A stretch of DNA of 48,415 bases, taken from NCBI GenBank assembly GCA_002071485.1, contig MWFF01000050.1, positions 1 to 48,415 of the forward strand, read 5' to 3'. The stretch's first letter is position 1, and every line of letters starts with the position of its first letter. Positions 36,019 through 44,511 of the stretch are shown here, one piece after another. Made by a program: the position numbers and the translations under genes. Below the pieces are notes generated by a model. The model did not search any database and had not been told where the DNA came from. It worked only from the letters and a program-made list of their open reading frames with translations. This stretch comes from Verrucomicrobia bacterium ADurb.Bin006 (lineage in GTDB: Bacteria > Verrucomicrobiota > Verrucomicrobiia > Limisphaerales > J093).

Positions 36019-36066
36019 GTGCATCTGATAGTTGTTGGTATTCTATCGCCCGGTGAGGGCACCGGG
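36019..36066 (-). repeat. Repeat family B
   Basis: Best-formed copy. Minus strand: CCCGGTG-CCCT-CACCGGG perfect seven-pair hairpin, then CGATAGAATACCAACAACTA and TCAGATGCAC, where GATAG and CTATC could pair. It lies between the PQQ-propeller gene and the PHP-domain gene, both on the minus strand. Confidence 0.75.
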
Positions 36067-36139
36067 TACGTGTCTTGGAACAGGCGAACGTCTGGCGAAT
36101 CGGCTCGTCGGATGCCACTTTGTGATCACACTTCTTTGA

Positions 36140-37678
36140 TCACCTTGCCACAGCGAACAGCCGGTTCATCGTTGCCACATACAGCGTGCCGTTCGCTGCT
36201 ACGGCGCTCGCGTTCATGGGGGCGCCCAGTTCGATCGTGCTCAAGATTTTCTTTTCCTTGTCGGCTGCAAAGACCAGGAATTGGCCTCGGCGCGTGCCGA
36301 TATAGACCTTGCCGTCCGCGATGCAGGGGGAGGCCCAGACCTCGCCGCCGGCCTCATGGGTCCAGTGAGCCTTGCCGGTCCGGGCGTCGACGCAGTGCAC
36401 CGTCTGACCGCAGTCGCCTATGAAGACAAGGCCATTCGCCACAGCCGGCGTTGCCATGACGTGCCGGACGAGCGGGTAGGACCAAAGGCGGGCGGTGTCC
36501 GTCACATCGCCTTCGAGGGTGGCGTCGACGCACTGAATCCAGGCCTCGTTTTTGCCCCACCACAAGTCTCCGCCGCCTGCGATGTAGACGCGTTGGTCGT
36601 GGAAGACGGGCATGCCGAAGATGTCGCTGGGTCCTTCGCGTCGGTTCTGGTAGTACCTGTGCACGTTCTCTTTCGGGGCCGTGGGATCGCAGTCGAACTT
36701 CCAGACCCTCTCGAGTTTCGCCGTGTCGCCATCGGGCGGGGTGCGGTCCAGCGGCGCGAACGCATACAGCACGGCATCGCCGCCGGCGAAGAAGACGAGG
36801 GGACGTCCGTTGACCACGCCCATCGAGGGTGAGGACCAGGTGCAATGATAGATGAGCGGGGCGATTCGCTCGTGATCGCGAGCCAGCAGGCGTCCGGTCC
36901 GCTTGTCGAGCACCACGAGACTTGGGGCGTCGGGCGTTCGAATGCGGCGATGGGTGTTGTCCACGCCGGTGCCGGTGTTCAGGTAGAGGTGATCGCCGCG
37001 GATGAGGATCGAGCTGTGGGCGGCGTCGTGGGACCAGATGCCTGCGCCGCTGGTCAGATCGAAGAGCCAAAGGATGTCGGCATCCATCGGGCCGGGCTCG
37101 AGCGCCGGCTCGGAGGCGGGTGTCATGTGGCGGCCTTCGTCGCGGAAGGGTCCGTCGTTGCCGTTTGCCAGGCCGTGCACGTCGAGGCAGAGAACCTCGC
37201 CCCGGTTGCTTACAATGTACACCCGATCCCCTTCGATGGTGGCGGGGGACGAGATACCGCTTCGAGGCCAGTCGAAGAACGGGTCTTCATCGCGCTTGGG
37301 CACGACCAGTTGCCATAGCAGCTCACCGGTGCTCTCGGCGAAGCACATCAACACGCCCCGATCGCCCTGGTGCTTGGGGTCGCGCGGCTGCTCGTTGTTC
37401 GTGCCGATGAAGACTCGTCCGCCCGCGATGACCGGCGTGGAATAGGTCTCGGTGCCGAGGTCGGCAACCCACTTGACGTTGCGCCCCGACGCCGGGTCGA
37501 AGGAATCCGGCAAACCGGTTTCGTTGTAGACGAGATTGCGGGTCCAGGCATGTCCCCATTGCGGCTGGTCGCCCGCAGTCAGTGAAATCAGCAGAGTCGC
37601 GAAAGCGGCGCGGAGCGCGATGCGCCTTACGGCCCGCAAAGTCCTTCGCAGGCGAACGGATGACAGAAGGTTCCTCAT
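36140..37678 (-). CDS. PQQ-type beta-propeller protein
   Basis: A 512-residue exported protein. A basic N-terminus and hydrophobic stretch (RIALRAAFATLLISLTAG) form a signal peptide. The body is repeated outer-membrane-assembly/PQQ-like propeller blades: YSTPVIAGGRVFIGTNN, SPATIEGDRVYIVSNRG, TPAVANGLVFIGDCGQTVHC, ASPCIADGKVYIGTRRGQFL and ASAVAANGTLYVATMN. Proteins of this type in Verrucomicrobia and Planctomycetes are often annotated as PQQ-binding or BamB-like; no quinoprotein dehydrogenase catalytic residues are obvious, so a structural or binding role is more likely. It is a single gene; the next gene upstream is a prepilin-like gene some 200 bases away on the same strand. Confidence 0.88.
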   Translation of the reverse strand: MRNLLSSVRLRRTLRAVRRIALRAAFATLLISLTAGDQPQWGHAWTRNLVYNETGLPDSFDPASGRNVKWVADLGTETYSTPVIAGGRVFIGTNNEQPRDPKHQGDRGVLMCFAESTGELLWQLVVPKRDEDPFFDWPRSGISSPATIEGDRVYIVSNRGEVLCLDVHGLANGNDGPFRDEGRHMTPASEPALEPGPMDADILWLFDLTSGAGIWSHDAAHSSILIRGDHLYLNTGTGVDNTHRRIRTPDAPSLVVLDKRTGRLLARDHERIAPLIYHCTWSSPSMGVVNGRPLVFFAGGDAVLYAFAPLDRTPPDGDTAKLERVWKFDCDPTAPKENVHRYYQNRREGPSDIFGMPVFHDQRVYIAGGGDLWWGKNEAWIQCVDATLEGDVTDTARLWSYPLVRHVMATPAVANGLVFIGDCGQTVHCVDARTGKAHWTHEAGGEVWASPCIADGKVYIGTRRGQFLVFAADKEKKILSTIELGAPMNASAVAANGTLYVATMNRLFAVAR

Positions 37679-37884
37679 GGTCTTCGCATTTGCATTGGCG
37701 CGCTACATTGCCCCGGAGATACGGGAAAGCAAGGCTTGAGGCTGGACCGCATGTTTCATGGAGTTGCGACCACGTCCATGCCGAGAACTCCCAAGCGTGG
37801 ACTCATCCGGGCCAAGGGACCCGCGGCGGTCCTCCAGAGCATAAACCAGAGAACGGGCAACGCGCAATGCTCAGCGTTCAACGC

Positions 37885-38607
37885 TCAACGGAGGCGCACG
37901 TAGGGTTCCTCGTCCCAGTTTTCAGCGGGCCAGATGAAGTTGTCGACGGCGCCGTCGTAGCGGAGGCAGAGGTCTTTGACATTGGTTTTCCTGGAGAAGC
38001 TCTTGGCGGGGTCATACGTGCTGCCGGTCCACCCGCTGAACAGGTGTCGGTGCCATGGGCAGGCCGCGACGATGTAGCGCGTGCTCCAGCGCTTGAGCTG
38101 ATCTTCGAGCCACTTCTTTCCGTCGGTCGTCGTTTGGAACCAGGGTCCCAGGTGATAGGCGTAACTGGTAGTGAAGTCGCCGAAGTATTCCCAGCCCAAA
38201 TCGATCGGGATTCGTCCCCGGGTGCGGTCCGAGGCGCAGATGAAGGAGTTGGTGTTTTCGACGTAGCCCTTCTCGAGGTAGGGCTGATTGCCGCCCGGGA
38301 ATCCGTAGGTCTTGTTTGTGGGATTGACCAGGTAGAGCGGAGGGCGATCTCCATGATCGTCGCGGTACATCATGATGCCCAGGCCGATCTGGCGCAGGTT
38401 GTTCGTGCAATGCATGCGCCGCGCCTGCTCTTTCGAGCGCGCCAGCAGGGGGAACAACATGCCTGCCAGGATCGCGATGATCGCGATGACAACCAGCAGT
38501 TCGATCAGGGTGAAGGCGACGCGCCCGCGCAGTGGGATCGGGTTCAAGGTCGTTGCGGAGAGTGGTCTCGTCTGCATACTCGTGCTGGTGCTCTGAATAT
38601 GGCGCAA
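37885..38607 (-). CDS. Prepilin-like exported protein
   Basis: A 240-residue protein with about 30 residues of N-terminus and then the prepilin leader [21 protein letters not shown]. The mature part has [21 protein letters not shown], the region that follows the leader in DUF1559-like pseudopilins, and a C-terminal DGAVDNFIW. The usual H-X9-DG sequence is replaced or degenerate, unlike the other two prepilin-like proteins here. A role in an envelope structure is inferred. It is divergent from the SGNH-like gene, with 134 bases between them. Confidence 0.88.
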   Translation of the reverse strand: MRHIQSTSTSMQTRPLSATTLNPIPLRGRVAFTLIELLVVIAIIAILAGMLFPLLARSKEQARRMHCTNNLRQIGLGIMMYRDDHGDRPPLYLVNPTNKTYGFPGGNQPYLEKGYVENTNSFICASDRTRGRIPIDLGWEYFGDFTTSYAYHLGPWFQTTTDGKKWLEDQLKRWSTRYIVAACPWHRHLFSGWTGSTYDPAKSFSRKTNVKDLCLRYDGAVDNFIWPAENWDEEPYVRLR

Positions 38608-38741
38608 CGCGACGGGAAACGAAAGCCCCTATTTGTTCGTGTTGCGGAGATCTGCGGAACAGCGATTCTGCCGACATGCGGTTGTTTTGCCTTGAGTCGC
38701 CCCCGTGCCTCTTGGTAGAAGAACGTTCACATCGAGCTTGT

Positions 38742-39887
38742 ATGTTTCGGCATCTGACCCGCATGCGTTTGGTTTTGTCGGCTCTCGTCCTCTGTCTGCT
38801 GCCGTGGACAGCGACTCGGGCAGCCGACTTTCATGTCGCGATGATCGGGAACTCGATGCTCAACATGGGAATCGATTTCGGCGCATTTTCGAGCGCGATC
38901 AACCGCGAAGTCGAGGTCAAAGTCGCGGGCGGAGCGGGGAGCCTGTGGAAGTGCTGCACGCTCTGGTACGCTTCCAAGGGCTCGAATCGGCCCAAGTTCG
39001 TCATCGTCGAGGTGCGCAGCACCGAGTTGACGGACCCCCTTTTCAGGAACACCTATGGGCGAGAGGCCATCGGCAGCGACCTCGATTTGCATGCGATCGT
39101 GGCTGCGGTTGAAAGCAACCCTCCGCCCGAGGTTGCCGGCAACCACGATTTCCCGGCGGCGGTGAACCACTGCTATTTGCCGGCCATGATTCAGGCGGCC
39201 AGGAACGGCGGCGTCGATCTCGTCATTGCTCGGCACAAAGCGCCGTCTTACGGCATCGACGAGAACTCCCCTCATGATGCGTGGTGGGATGCGGTCATGA
39301 AGTACAGGCAGGACCTGACGAGTTGCTGTCAGTCGAACGGGGTGTTCTTTCTGGATTATCAGTTCGCGCCGGAGATCAAGTTCGCCGAGCACTACTTGGG
39401 GCCGGGCGACGACCACCTGAACGCCGCCAGCAAGCAGATATGGACCAGTCTCCTGTCGGAGGATGTGAACGCGATCCTGGCAGGGCGGCGGGGCGCCAAC
39501 GAGTGCACCAGCTTTCTGAGGGTGCCTGGCGACTGGGAGTGGCAGCACGGATTGAGCGCACGCGATGGATTGGATGAGATTGCCGACACGGATGGCGATG
39601 GTTCGAGCAATTACGCTGAATACGTGGCTGATACGGATCCTGTTGATCCGAAGTCCGTCTTGGCGTTTGCGGCAGGAGCTCTGGAGTCGGGTCGACTCAA
39701 GCTGACATGGCGCGGCGGCACCGCCTCGGTGCAGCATCTCGAGGCCCGAACCGCCCTGGACGGCTCACCCGGGTCCTGGGATAGCGTGCGCGTCTACACA
39801 CCTCCCACGCCCGCGGTCAACTCCTTCATCGAGGACGGTCAGAGCGTCCCGCGGCGGTTTTACCGGCTGCGGGCCGAGCGGCCTTAG
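38742..39887 (+). CDS. Exported SGNH-like protein with Ca-loop and terminal module
   Basis: A 381-residue exported protein. The ATG at 38742 (or 38763, MRLVLSALVLCLLPW) begins a signal peptide. The first 250 residues resemble an SGNH hydrolase: VAMIGNSMLNMGIDF in place of block I (Asn instead of the usual Asp of GDS) and GPGDDHLNAASKQIW with the D-x-x-H pair. A calcium-loop-like DTDGDGSSNYAEYVADTDP follows, and the C-terminus (SVPRRFYRLRAERP) is the module also seen in neighbouring exported proteins. The likely activity is an esterase or deacetylase on a surface glycan, by fold only. The frame is open back to 38532 but has no signal there. Confidence 0.78.
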   Translation: MFRHLTRMRLVLSALVLCLLPWTATRAADFHVAMIGNSMLNMGIDFGAFSSAINREVEVKVAGGAGSLWKCCTLWYASKGSNRPKFVIVEVRSTELTDPLFRNTYGREAIGSDLDLHAIVAAVESNPPPEVAGNHDFPAAVNHCYLPAMIQAARNGGVDLVIARHKAPSYGIDENSPHDAWWDAVMKYRQDLTSCCQSNGVFFLDYQFAPEIKFAEHYLGPGDDHLNAASKQIWTSLLSEDVNAILAGRRGANECTSFLRVPGDWEWQHGLSARDGLDEIADTDGDGSSNYAEYVADTDPVDPKSVLAFAAGALESGRLKLTWRGGTASVQHLEARTALDGSPGSWDSVRVYTPPTPAVNSFIEDGQSVPRRFYRLRAERP

Positions 39888-39975
39888 CGCGGCCTGTGTG
39901 ATCGAGTTGTGACCGCGCCGAAGCCGAAAGCTCCAAAACGCGGACCGCTGCAGGCGAGAAGGGCCACGCCACTCT

Positions 39976-40141
39976 AGAATCCTTGACCGGTGAAACACAT
40001 TGCAGACAAGTCAAGTTTCTGTGCTGCGCCAAACGGGTCAAGGATTCTGCTGAGCGAGGCGCGGGAGAGAAGGGCAGGGAGACACGGGGACTCTTCATGG
40101 GAAGGCGAGGACTGGATTTGGTCTGAGGCGCGCCTCGCTAG
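39976..40141 (+). repeat. Repeat family A, long copy
   Basis: A 166-bp element in two parts. The 73-bp core (39976-40048) has ends AGAATCCTTGACC and GGTCAAGGATTCT, a 13-bp terminal inverted repeat. A second palindrome has arms AGCGAGGCGC (40053-40062) and GCGCCTCGCT (40130-40139). The inverted copy at 2670-2836 matches it over the full length with only scattered differences. It fills most of the 306-bp gap before the formylglycine-enzyme-like gene. Confidence 0.88.
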
Positions 40142-40193
40142 CAGTGCTGGCGAACTGACCGTCGACTTGCTCATCGAGTGAACTGAGGTTGCT

Positions 40194-41219
40194 ATGGGAA
40201 CACGATCGTCGAGATGCGTCGGATTGGCGTTGGTTTTCTGCTTCACCGGTGCCGCGATTGGGCCCGGCATCGAGGCTCAGGCGCCGCCAGTGCTCGATGT
40301 TCAACTCTGCGCGGGGCTGACGGTGACGGGCACGGTGGGCGCGGTGTATTCGATTGATTACGTCACCGACCTGGCCCGGACCAACGACGCGAGCGCCTGG
40401 CGCTGCATCGAGTACGTTCAACTGCCGGCAACACCCTATCTTTGGATCGATAGGTCCGCTCCTGCGACGGAACGACGGTTCTACCGTGCCGTCGAGATGG
40501 CAGCCCCAGCGGGCATGGTGTTCGTCCCGCCGGGCACTTTTCACATGGGCAGCCCGACGAACGAGGTGGGACGGCTCACCTGGGAAGGCCCCCAGACGGC
40601 GGTGACCATCAGCCGCGGTTATTGGCTGGGGCAACACGAGGTCACACAATGGGAGTACCAGTCGCTGATCGGCACCAATCCGAGCGCTCAGTGGCACGCG
40701 CAGCGTCCCGTCGAACAGGTGAGTTGGCATGACGCGACCAACTATTGCGCGATCCGCACTGAGCAGGAGCGAGCCGCGGGGCGGATCGCGACGAACAGCG
40801 TGTACAGGCTGCCGACGGAGGCGGAGTGGGAGTATGCGTGCCGGGCGGGGACTTCGACGCGATTCAGCTACGGCGAGGATCCGGACTATGCCAAGCTGAC
40901 GCAGTACGCGTGGTACTACGCCAACAGCTACCAGTATGAGCATCCGGTCGAGCAGAAGCTGCCGAATCGATGGGGCTTGTACGACATGCATGGGAATGTG
41001 TGGGAATGGTGCCAGGATTGGTGGTCGGATCGGCTGCCCGGCAATGTCGCGCTCGATCCGCGGGGCCCGCCCACGGGGCTGTTCCGCGTCATCCGCGGCG
41101 GCTTCTATTTTAGCGAACCGCCGCAATGCCGGTCCGCGTATCGCCTCATGAGCCCCCTTCCGACCACCAAGAGTCCGGAACTGGGGTTCCGGGTGGTGCT
41201 GGCCCCTGGTCAGCCATAG
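40194..41219 (+). CDS. Exported formylglycine-enzyme-fold protein
   Basis: A 341-residue exported protein with a signal peptide (to about residue 29, ending IEAQA), a small module ending RRFYRAV (about 36-101), and a C-terminal FGE/SUMF1-type domain: FVPPGTFHMGSPTNEVGR, WLGQHEVTQWEYQSL, RLPTEAEWEYACRAGT, WGLYDMHGNVWEWCQDWW and VIRGGFYFSEPPQCRSAYR ... LGFRVV. True formylglycine-generating enzymes need two cysteines in the GGSYMCxxxYCxR region; here the first is Ser, so sulfatase activation is unlikely and a non-catalytic or different role should be assumed. It is convergent with a second such gene. A GAGG Shine-Dalgarno is just upstream of the ATG. Confidence 0.85.
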   Translation: MGTRSSRCVGLALVFCFTGAAIGPGIEAQAPPVLDVQLCAGLTVTGTVGAVYSIDYVTDLARTNDASAWRCIEYVQLPATPYLWIDRSAPATERRFYRAVEMAAPAGMVFVPPGTFHMGSPTNEVGRLTWEGPQTAVTISRGYWLGQHEVTQWEYQSLIGTNPSAQWHAQRPVEQVSWHDATNYCAIRTEQERAAGRIATNSVYRLPTEAEWEYACRAGTSTRFSYGEDPDYAKLTQYAWYYANSYQYEHPVEQKLPNRWGLYDMHGNVWEWCQDWWSDRLPGNVALDPRGPPTGLFRVIRGGFYFSEPPQCRSAYRLMSPLPTTKSPELGFRVVLAPGQP

Positions 41220-41282
41220 GTGGGGCTGGGTGACTCGACGCTTCGGTCCCGAACCGCCGGATGGTGGGCAGTGGCCTGTCCC

Positions 41283-42797
41283 TCAAGGAACCTGAACCAA
41301 GGCCACGCGAAAGCCCAGGAGGTTGGCCCCGATGCCTGGCCAGTTGCCGCCGCGGGCTGCTGAGCGGCAGTACTGGCCCTGGTCGTACCAACTGCCCCCG
41401 CGGATCAGGCGATCGGAGCCCGAGTCCGGACCGACCGGGTCAACCACGGTGCCGCCAGGCAGGAAGTTCATCCAGCGGTCGTGGCACCATTCGTACACGT
41501 TTCCGTGCATGTCGTATAGGCCCCATGGATTGGGCAGCTTCCGGCCGACCGGGTATCCCTGGTCTCCCGGGCTGCCACACCAGCACATGTACCGGGCGGC
41601 AACGGAACAGGCAGCGCAACGGTCATCGCACTCGAGCGCATCCCCAAATGAATATCGGGTCGTGGTTCCAGCCCGACAGGCATACTCCCACTGGGCCTCA
41701 GTTGGCAACCGGAAGTCGTATCCGGTCGGCAGTCGCCCCGCTGCGCGCTCCTGAGCAGCCAGCTTCCCACAGTAGTTGGTGGCATCATACCACCGGACCG
41801 ACTCGACGGGCCGGTTCAGGTCGCTCGCAAACAGGGAAGGATTCTCCCCCATCACCGCTAGGTACTCCCGCTGGGTCACCTCGTACTTGCCCAGCCAGAA
41901 ACCGCGCGTCAGCGTGACCACGGTCTGCGGGCCCTCAACACTCGATCTGCCTCGTTCGGTGGTCGGGCTGCCCATGATGAACCGCCCGGGCTGAATCCAC
42001 ACCCAGCGACGAGAGTCCATTTCCAGCGGGACCGTCGGCTCCGCGGCCACCTGATACCAGCGCTCGGAGGTGTGTGCCTCCTGATCGACCCAGTCGTAGA
42101 CGCTGCTCGGCACCACGACCCCCGCCAAGACGCGCCAAACGTGCGGGTTCGCCAGTTCGGTTCCGAGGATCCAGTTCGTCATCCCAACCGTGCCGCGGAT
42201 CGTCAACCTGGACCGCACCTGTGCCGATTGGATGATCGGCGGCTGCGTCACGCCTGCAACCCGATAGAAGCCTCCGGACCACGCCGCTTCATCCACCCAG
42301 GCGTACGGGCTGGCGCTCACCACGACGCGTGCGCGCTCCTGCCAGTCCTTGATCGGTGCCAAGTCGTCCTTCGCCAGAATCCGGTGCGTTTCGCCCAACT
42401 GCCCAGATATCGTCATGCCGAAGCACAGATCTGCCGACTCGATCATCGGATCGGCGGGCTCCGCGATCACCACCGTGGGCGTTGAGGTGTATCCCGAGCC
42501 GGTCGTCACCAGGCGGAGTTGGTCGACCCAACCACTGCGAACAAGGGCCACGGCCGTCGCGCCGCTGCCCCCTCCTCCGATCAGCGTCACACTCGGCGCA
42601 ACCCCATAGCCCGCACCCGGGTCCGTCAGCGTCAACTCCACCACGTACCCTTCCTCGATCGCCGCTTCCGCCTTTGCCGCGCGGGGGACCTGTCCCTGAA
42701 CATGACCGCCGCCGACCAGCAGCAGGGCGGCGAGGAGGAGAACCGCTCCGACGCCCCACTGGCGCAGGGCGGAATCGCAAACCCGGTGTATCTTCAT
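41283..42797 (-). CDS. Exported formylglycine-enzyme-fold protein with two N-terminal modules
   Basis: A 504-residue exported protein: signal peptide (GVGAVLLLAALLLVGGG), a glycine-rich region (about 50-110), two copies of the small module (about 120-180, ending GGFYRVAG, and about 190-250, ending SERWYQVAAE), then an FGE-type domain (WIQPGRFIMGSPTTERGRSS, FWLGKYEVTQREYLAVMG, RLPTEAQWEYACRAGT, WGLYDMHGNVYEWCHDRW, LIRGGSWYDQGQYCRSAAR). The first active-site cysteine is Asp here, so it is probably not a sulfatase activator. It closely parallels the convergent neighbour and is likely a paralogue. Confidence 0.85.
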   Translation of the reverse strand: MKIHRVCDSALRQWGVGAVLLLAALLLVGGGHVQGQVPRAAKAEAAIEEGYVVELTLTDPGAGYGVAPSVTLIGGGGSGATAVALVRSGWVDQLRLVTTGSGYTSTPTVVIAEPADPMIESADLCFGMTISGQLGETHRILAKDDLAPIKDWQERARVVVSASPYAWVDEAAWSGGFYRVAGVTQPPIIQSAQVRSRLTIRGTVGMTNWILGTELANPHVWRVLAGVVVPSSVYDWVDQEAHTSERWYQVAAEPTVPLEMDSRRWVWIQPGRFIMGSPTTERGRSSVEGPQTVVTLTRGFWLGKYEVTQREYLAVMGENPSLFASDLNRPVESVRWYDATNYCGKLAAQERAAGRLPTGYDFRLPTEAQWEYACRAGTTTRYSFGDALECDDRCAACSVAARYMCWCGSPGDQGYPVGRKLPNPWGLYDMHGNVYEWCHDRWMNFLPGGTVVDPVGPDSGSDRLIRGGSWYDQGQYCRSAARGGNWPGIGANLLGFRVALVQVP

Positions 42798-43098
42798 GAT
42801 GCTGAGAGGAGACCACTATTCGTGCTGCCGCACAATGCCCGGACCGAAGATGCCGATCAAGGCGAATTGGGGCGGCCCCAGCGGAAACGCGGTGCTCGCC
42901 CAACGAGGCGGTGTCCTCTCGATGCGCGCGGGCCGTTCGCGGTTCGGCCCCTGGGCGGGGGGGCTGGGCAACACGCAAGGGTGCGGGGTTGAGAGAGCGT
43001 CCTTGCGGCGCCGAGAATCGTTGCGCATTGTTTCACGCTTGCCGGCAATTCAGCGATCGCCCATTCTGCGGCCGGCAAATCAAAGCAGAACCGGCGTC
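42798..43098. other. Divergent intergenic region
   Basis: The 301 bases between the formylglycine-enzyme-like gene and the O-acyltransferase gene. The acyltransferase frame stays open across it, but the protein there has no family similarity. Presumably two promoters face outward; none is clear. Confidence 0.3.
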
Positions 43099-44505
43099 AT
43101 GGTTTTTACAACTCAGACCTTCGTCTTCTACTTTCTGCCGTTGTTTCTGCTGGTCTATTACCGCCTGCCCTGCGCGTGGCGCAACGTGTGGATCACCCTG
43201 GCCAGTTATGTCTTCTACGGTTGGTGGGAGCCGTGGTTCGTTGGCCTGATGCTGTTCACGACCGTGATGGACTTTCTCTGGGGCAAGGTCATCACCCGGC
43301 CCGGCGCGACTCGGCGCCAGCAGAGGCTCGCGGTGTTCTTCTGTGTCCTGACGAATCTCAGCCTGCTTGGGTTCTTCAAGTACTACATGTTCGCGGCGGA
43401 GACCCTGAACCGGTTGCTCTTGGCGGTGGGGGCGGAGCCATTCCGCGTGCTTCAGGTTGTGCTGCCGATCGGCATCTCGTTTTACACATTTCACTCGCTG
43501 ACCTACATCCTGGATCTCTACCGCGGACACGCCACGCCGGCAAAGTCGTTCTCCGTGTTCTCGGCGTTTGTGTCGTTGTTTCCCGACCTGGTGGCCGGAC
43601 CGATTATTCGTTACAAGACGCTGGCCGAGCAACTCCACCAAAGGGAGCACAGCGTCGCGCGGTTTTCCTCAGGCGTCGCGATGTTCATTGTCGGGTTCGC
43701 CAAGAAGATACTGCTCGCCAATCCGTGCGGGCAGGTTGCCGACGCTGCTTTCAACGCCGCCCAGCCTGGAGTGCTCGAGGCCTGGGTTGGCGTTCTGGCT
43801 TATTCGTTCCAGATTTACTTCGACTTCTGCGGGTACTCGGACATGGCCGTGGGGCTGGGGAGGATGTTGGGATTCGAATTCCTGAAGAACTTCGACGCGC
43901 CGTATCGCTCGGGGAGCATCACCGAGTATTGGAGGCGCTGGCATATTTCGTTGTCGAGCGTGTTGCGGGATTACCTGTACTTCGCGCTGGGCGGCAATCG
44001 CAAGGGAGAACGACGGACGTATTTCAACCTCGCCGTCGTGATGCTGTTGGGCGGCCTCTGGCACGGAGCCAAGTGGAATTTCGTGGTCTGGGGAGCGTAC
44101 CACGGGTTCCTGCTCGCCTTCGAACGATGGCGGGGCAAACGGAGTGTTTACAGCGCCCTGCCGCGACCGGGCCGGATCGCCGCGACCTTTGTGCTGACGC
44201 TTTTCTCGTGGGTGCTGTTCCGGGCGGACAACCTGAGACTGGCGAAGGATTACTACTCGGCCATGTTCGGACTCAGCCCGGCCGGAGACCTCGCGCCGTT
44301 GCTGGCCGCCACGATTTACTCGCCCTACCATTTGCTCATCCTGGCCGTATGTGCGGGGCTGATCTTCCAGCCGCTGCAAGCTCACGACTGGGGGCAGTCG
44401 CCGGTGACGTGGGGGCGGGCCATGCTGTTGGTCCCGCTGTTCGTCATTTCTCTCCTGGCGATGTTCTCGCAGGCGTTCAACCCCTTCCTTTATTTCCAGT
44501 TCTAA
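43099..44505 (+). CDS. AlgI-type membrane-bound O-acyltransferase (MBOAT)
   Basis: A 468-residue multi-pass membrane protein of the MBOAT/AlgI family, which moves acetyl groups across the membrane for O-acetylation of exopolysaccharides. The start MVFTTQTFVFYFLPLFLLVYY is the typical AlgI N-terminus. Signatures: VVLPIGISFYTFHSLTYILD, LVAGPIIRYKTLAEQL, YFDFCGYSDMAVGLGRMLGF, RRWHISLSSVLRDYLYFALGGN and GGLWHGAKWNFVVWGAYHG with the catalytic His. It is followed after six bases by an AlgJ-like gene, forming the standard acetylation pair. The polymer it modifies is unknown. The longer frame to 42796 has no homology. Confidence 0.93.
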   Translation: MVFTTQTFVFYFLPLFLLVYYRLPCAWRNVWITLASYVFYGWWEPWFVGLMLFTTVMDFLWGKVITRPGATRRQQRLAVFFCVLTNLSLLGFFKYYMFAAETLNRLLLAVGAEPFRVLQVVLPIGISFYTFHSLTYILDLYRGHATPAKSFSVFSAFVSLFPDLVAGPIIRYKTLAEQLHQREHSVARFSSGVAMFIVGFAKKILLANPCGQVADAAFNAAQPGVLEAWVGVLAYSFQIYFDFCGYSDMAVGLGRMLGFEFLKNFDAPYRSGSITEYWRRWHISLSSVLRDYLYFALGGNRKGERRTYFNLAVVMLLGGLWHGAKWNFVVWGAYHGFLLAFERWRGKRSVYSALPRPGRIAATFVLTLFSWVLFRADNLRLAKDYYSAMFGLSPAGDLAPLLAATIYSPYHLLILAVCAGLIFQPLQAHDWGQSPVTWGRAMLLVPLFVISLLAMFSQAFNPFLYFQF

Positions 44506-44511
44506 GTCGCC

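Noticed and set aside
40194..42797. Sulfatase-activating formylglycine-generating enzymes
   Set aside because: The first of the two active-site cysteines is replaced in both proteins and no sulfatase gene lies in the window.
42796..43098. N-terminal extension of the O-acyltransferase
   Set aside because: The extension is arginine/glycine-rich without homology, and the typical AlgI N-terminus begins at 43099.
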